Source: CAZJDV01 sp964544865 (GTDB lineage: Bacteria; Chloroflexota; Dehalococcoidia; Lucifugimonadales; CAJWER01). From it: DNA of 64,000 nt. Each line of letters begins with the position of its first letter. The stretch's first letter is position 1. The DNA is taken from contig CAZJDV010000001.1 in the NCBI GenBank assembly GCA_964544865.1, positions 1 to 64,000 on the forward strand, read 5' to 3'. The notes under the pieces are model-generated. The model saw nothing but the letters and a program-made list of their open reading frames with translations. It was not told where the DNA came from and made no database searches. The position numbers and the translations under genes are program-made. Shown one piece after another: positions 61,638 to 64,000 of this stretch.

Positions 61638-62556
61638 TCAGCGCTTGCCGCCGGCCAGGGCGAAAGACTCCGGGAGGCTCCGCAGGCGAAGCATGGCTCA
61701 GACCCCCACTACGGGACCAAGCGCCAGCGTTCCAAACGCCAGGGACCATCCTTGGGCGTCCACGAACAGCGGCACGAGCTGAACCGAGAACAGGGTCAGC
61801 AAGAACCCCGTCGCCGTCTGCATGGTCAAGGCCGTCCCGACGTACTCCCGCGGGCTGAGCTCGGTGAGCGCCGCCGAGAACTGGGCCGAGTCGGCCACCA
61901 CCGTGACACCTCATACGAGCAGTATCGGCGTAAGCAGGACCAGCGGAGCGTCGAACAGCGCCGCCGCCAGGACAGCCATCCCCCCACTCAAGACCATAGC
62001 GCCAGATGTAACGGCGGTGCGGCCCAGTCGGTCGGCCAGGACGCCTCCCGCGATGCTGCCTGCGCCGCCGACGGCGATCACGCTGAAGGCGATAACGCCC
62101 ACGACCGATGCCGATTCTCCACGAAGCTCCAGCGCCTCAAGCAAGAAGACGGGCACCCGCGTCCACATCGCGTAGAGCTCCCACATGTGGCCCAGGTACC
62201 CGAGATTCGCCAGTCCGACGCTTTGCTGCACCAGGATCCGAAATGCCAGCCTGGGCTCGAATCGCGGGGCAGCGGCGTCGAAGGGCCCTCCCGCACCACC
62301 GCCAGCACGATCACCCCACCAATGACCGCCAGTACTGACGAAGGATCACCGCCTGCCGCCAGGGTACGGCGGCGAGCGAGCGCACCAGATGCGGCGACGC
62401 CAAACCCACGGTCAGCGCGCCCATGATCAGGCCGATCGCGATGCCCTGGTGGCGGCGCGTCCAGGTGGTCGCCAGCTTCATGCCGGGGGGATATATCCCG
62501 GCTAGGAACACTCCGGTCAGGATTCGCAGAGGAATCGCTGTCGCTCGTTCGTTTAA
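61638..62556 (-). pseudogene. 5'-truncated MFS transporter with frameshifts and in-frame TGA codons
   Basis: A major facilitator without its first helices. From about 62556: LNERATAIPLRILTGVFLAGIYPPGMKLATTW, GIAIGLIMGALTVGLASPHLVRS, then (shift at a T run, 62342-62347) VLAVIGGVIVLAVVREGP, then (shift at a C run) FDAAAPRFEPRLAFRILVQQSVGLANLGYLGHMWELYAMW, AGGVLADRLGRTA. Two in-frame TGA codons follow. PILLV-TGA-GVTVVADSAQFS (61911-61913) and GPVVGV-TGA-AMLRLRSLPE (61698-61700) both sit where Trp (TGG) is expected. It ends at TGA 61638, 8 nt from the convergent alcohol dehydrogenase. Confidence 0.75.
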
Positions 62557-62793
62557 TCTGGACCCGCCACGGCGCCCATAGCGTTTGATGGCAGGGACTC
62601 ACGCCTGGGTTCAGTCAGAGGTTTCAGTCGGGGCAGCTAGAGAGTCACCATCGAGCCACGATCGTAAACTACCGAGCACTCCCCGAACCTTCATTGCCTG
62701 CGCCTACGTGAGGTGGTATGCTTCTCATCGATTGCTCGCAAGGCGTGGCCGGTCCACGCCCACACTCGCCGACGACCCCGGGAGGGATAGACA

Positions 62794-64000
62794 ATGCAGG
62801 GAGCCGACGTTGTCGCTGAAATACTGAGGCGCGAGGGCACCGAGTTCCTCGCGGTGTTCCCGGCCCAGGAGTTGATCGACGCCGTCGCCAAGGTCGGCAT
62901 AAGGCCGGTGCTTTGCCGCCAGGAGCGCGTGGGAATGGCTATCGCCGACGGCTTCAGCCGGACCACGAACGGCAAGCGAATCGGCGTCTTCGCCATGCAG
63001 CGCGGACCGGGCTCCGAAAACGCCTTCCCCGGTGCGGCGCAGGCCTTCTCGGACAACGTGCCCATCTTGCTGCTTCCCGGCGGCTCCGAGACGACCCGCG
63101 CTTATATCTCGCCGGACTTCAGCTCCGTCGAGAACTACCGCCACGTCACCAAGTGGGCCGCCCAGACCAACTATGTGGAACGCATCCCGGAGCTGATGCG
63201 CCGCGCGTTCTACCTTCTCCGCACTGGAAAGGGGGGGCCTGTCCTGCTGGAGGTGCCCAAGGACGTGTTTCCTGCCGAGTTCGAGGGCGAGCTCGACTAC
63301 ACCCCCGTGGCCGGCAACAAGTTCGGCCCCGACCCGGCGGAGGCCCGAGACATCGCAACCCTGCTCCTCAATGCTGAGAACCTGGTCATTCAGGCCGGCC
63401 AGGGGTGCCTGTACGCCGAGACCTGGGACGAGCTCCAGGAGCTCGCGGAGTTGCTTCAGGCGCCGGTGATGACGACCCTGCCGGGCAAGAGCGCCTTCCC
63501 CGAGGGCCATCCGCTGGCCCTCGGCGCGTCGGCGGTGTCGACGACCAAGCAGATCTCCCACTTCCTGGGGAAGGCCGACGTCGTCTTTGGTATCGGCACC
63601 AGTTTTACACGCACCAACTACGGAAAGACAATCCCCCCGGGTCCGGTCATCATCCATTCCACCAATGACCCCGCCGACGTCAACAAGGACTACAGGGCCG
63701 GCCACTCCCTGATCGGCGACGCCAGATTGGTTCTCCAGGCACTCATCGACGAGATCAAGGACCAGACCAACGGCCGCGGTCACCGCGACACCCGCGACGC
63801 CGGCCCCGAGGTCCAGGCCGTCAAGAAGAAATGGCTGGACGAGTGGATGCCGCAGCTCACGTCCGACGAGGAGCCCATCAACCAGTACCGAATCATTTGG
63901 GACCTGATGCACCACGTCGACCGCGCCAACACCATCGTAACCCACGACGCGGGCAGCCCGAGGGACCAGGTGGTGCCCTTCTGGGAGAGCGTGGCCCCTC
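62794..64000 (+). CDS. Thiamine-diphosphate enzyme (acetolactate synthase-like), partial at window end
   Basis: The open frame begins at ATG 62794 (GGGAGGGATAGACA upstream) and is still open at base 64000, so the 3' part is missing. It encodes the N-terminal ThDP-enzyme Pyr domain: DVVAEILRREGTEFLAVFPAQELID, PVLCRQERVGMAIADGFSR with the conserved Glu, FAMQRGPGSENAFPGAAQAF, NVPILLLPGG. The central domain (VIQAGQGCLYAETWDELQELAELLQAPVMTTLPGKSAFPEGHPLALG) and IVTHDAGSPRD, the start of the PP domain, follow. The family includes acetolactate synthase, oxalyl-CoA decarboxylase and sulfopyruvate decarboxylase. The exact reaction cannot be told. Confidence 0.92.
   Translation, partial: MQGADVVAEILRREGTEFLAVFPAQELIDAVAKVGIRPVLCRQERVGMAIADGFSRTTNGKRIGVFAMQRGPGSENAFPGAAQAFSDNVPILLLPGGSETTRAYISPDFSSVENYRHVTKWAAQTNYVERIPELMRRAFYLLRTGKGGPVLLEVPKDVFPAEFEGELDYTPVAGNKFGPDPAEARDIATLLLNAENLVIQAGQGCLYAETWDELQELAELLQAPVMTTLPGKSAFPEGHPLALGASAVSTTKQISHFLGKADVVFGIGTSFTRTNYGKTIPPGPVIIHSTNDPADVNKDYRAGHSLIGDARLVLQALIDEIKDQTNGRGHRDTRDAGPEVQAVKKKWLDEWMPQLTSDEEPINQYRIIWDLMHHVDRANTIVTHDAGSPRDQVVPFWESVAP

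Noticed and set aside
1..64000. Global reassignment of TGA to an amino acid
   Set aside because: TGA is the true stop in many genes here, such as moaD (inside the moaE start), hyuA (4-nt overlap) and the first Gfo/Idh/MocA gene, so only local recoding or decay can be argued.
1..64000. CRISPR array, prophage or insertion sequence
   Set aside because: No regularly spaced repeats, transposase, integrase or phage structural motifs were seen.

Overview
This is a GC-rich (roughly 60-65% by eye), gene-dense stretch that looks like part of a metagenome- or single-cell-derived scaffold: it contains two runs of exactly ten N (1843-1852 and 48022-48031), and the last gene runs off the right edge. The gene mix is typical of marine or soil Chloroflexota of the Dehalococcoidia/SAR202 type: HyuA/HyuB, CocE-like hydrolases, amidohydrolases, Gfo/Idh/MocA pairs, a GrdB-like protein, a penicillin acylase and many small-molecule transporters. 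That placement is inference; no rRNA or other decisive marker is present.

Layout. 0-7.6 kb, mostly minus strand: tRNA-Ser(GCT), moaD-moaE, a broken TGS-type GTPase, a broken methyltransferase, a gamma-glutamyltransferase, a frameshifted MFS gene and an enoyl-CoA hydratase. 7.7-8.4 kb, plus: a GrdB-like gene with an in-frame TGA at the selenocysteine position and a SECIS-like hairpin just after it. 8.4-21.7 kb: CocE hydrolase, VOC protein, CoxG-like protein, amidohydrolase, SnoaL-like protein, MFS, SRAP protein, penicillin acylase, a 25-codon ORF with a promoter/palindrome, a zinc-ribbon/RDD gene with two TGA codons at cysteine positions, a ketopantoate-reductase-like protein, an alpha/alpha-toroid protein, and the Mrp ATPase with a SufT-like DUF59 protein. 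21.8-35.2 kb, all minus: a sortilin-like BNR protein, ABM, IlvE, a FAD amine oxidase, then hyuA-hyuB-maleate isomerase-like-M19 dipeptidase-racemase-hydrolase, probably one operon. 35.4-41.4 kb, plus: two Gfo/Idh/MocA proteins, an EamA transporter, Tex and a decayed arsC. 41.7-49 kb: two giant FtsX-type permeases with no ATPase. 49-64 kb: a broken CocE, nitroreductase, NHL, haloacid dehalogenase, a SelA/DgaE-like enzyme, an N-acyl-D-amino-acid deacylase, a lone DppB-type permease, an UMF1-type MFS, a frameshifted alcohol dehydrogenase, a truncated MFS and the start of a ThDP enzyme.

Functionally the window reads as a scavenging and catabolic region: amide, peptide, hydantoin and D-amino-acid hydrolysis (GGT, penicillin acylase, HyuAB, M19, racemases, FAD oxidase, D-aminoacylase), ester hydrolysis (CocE) and C-C/redox enzymes, with several transporters. 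About eleven genes are interrupted by stops, 1-2 nt shifts, an 11-bp duplication or a perfect hairpin, while genes of 2-3.6 kb beside them are open. Three loci have in-frame TGA codons at telling positions (selenocysteine, cysteine x2, tryptophan x2-3). These are the most interesting feature of the window.
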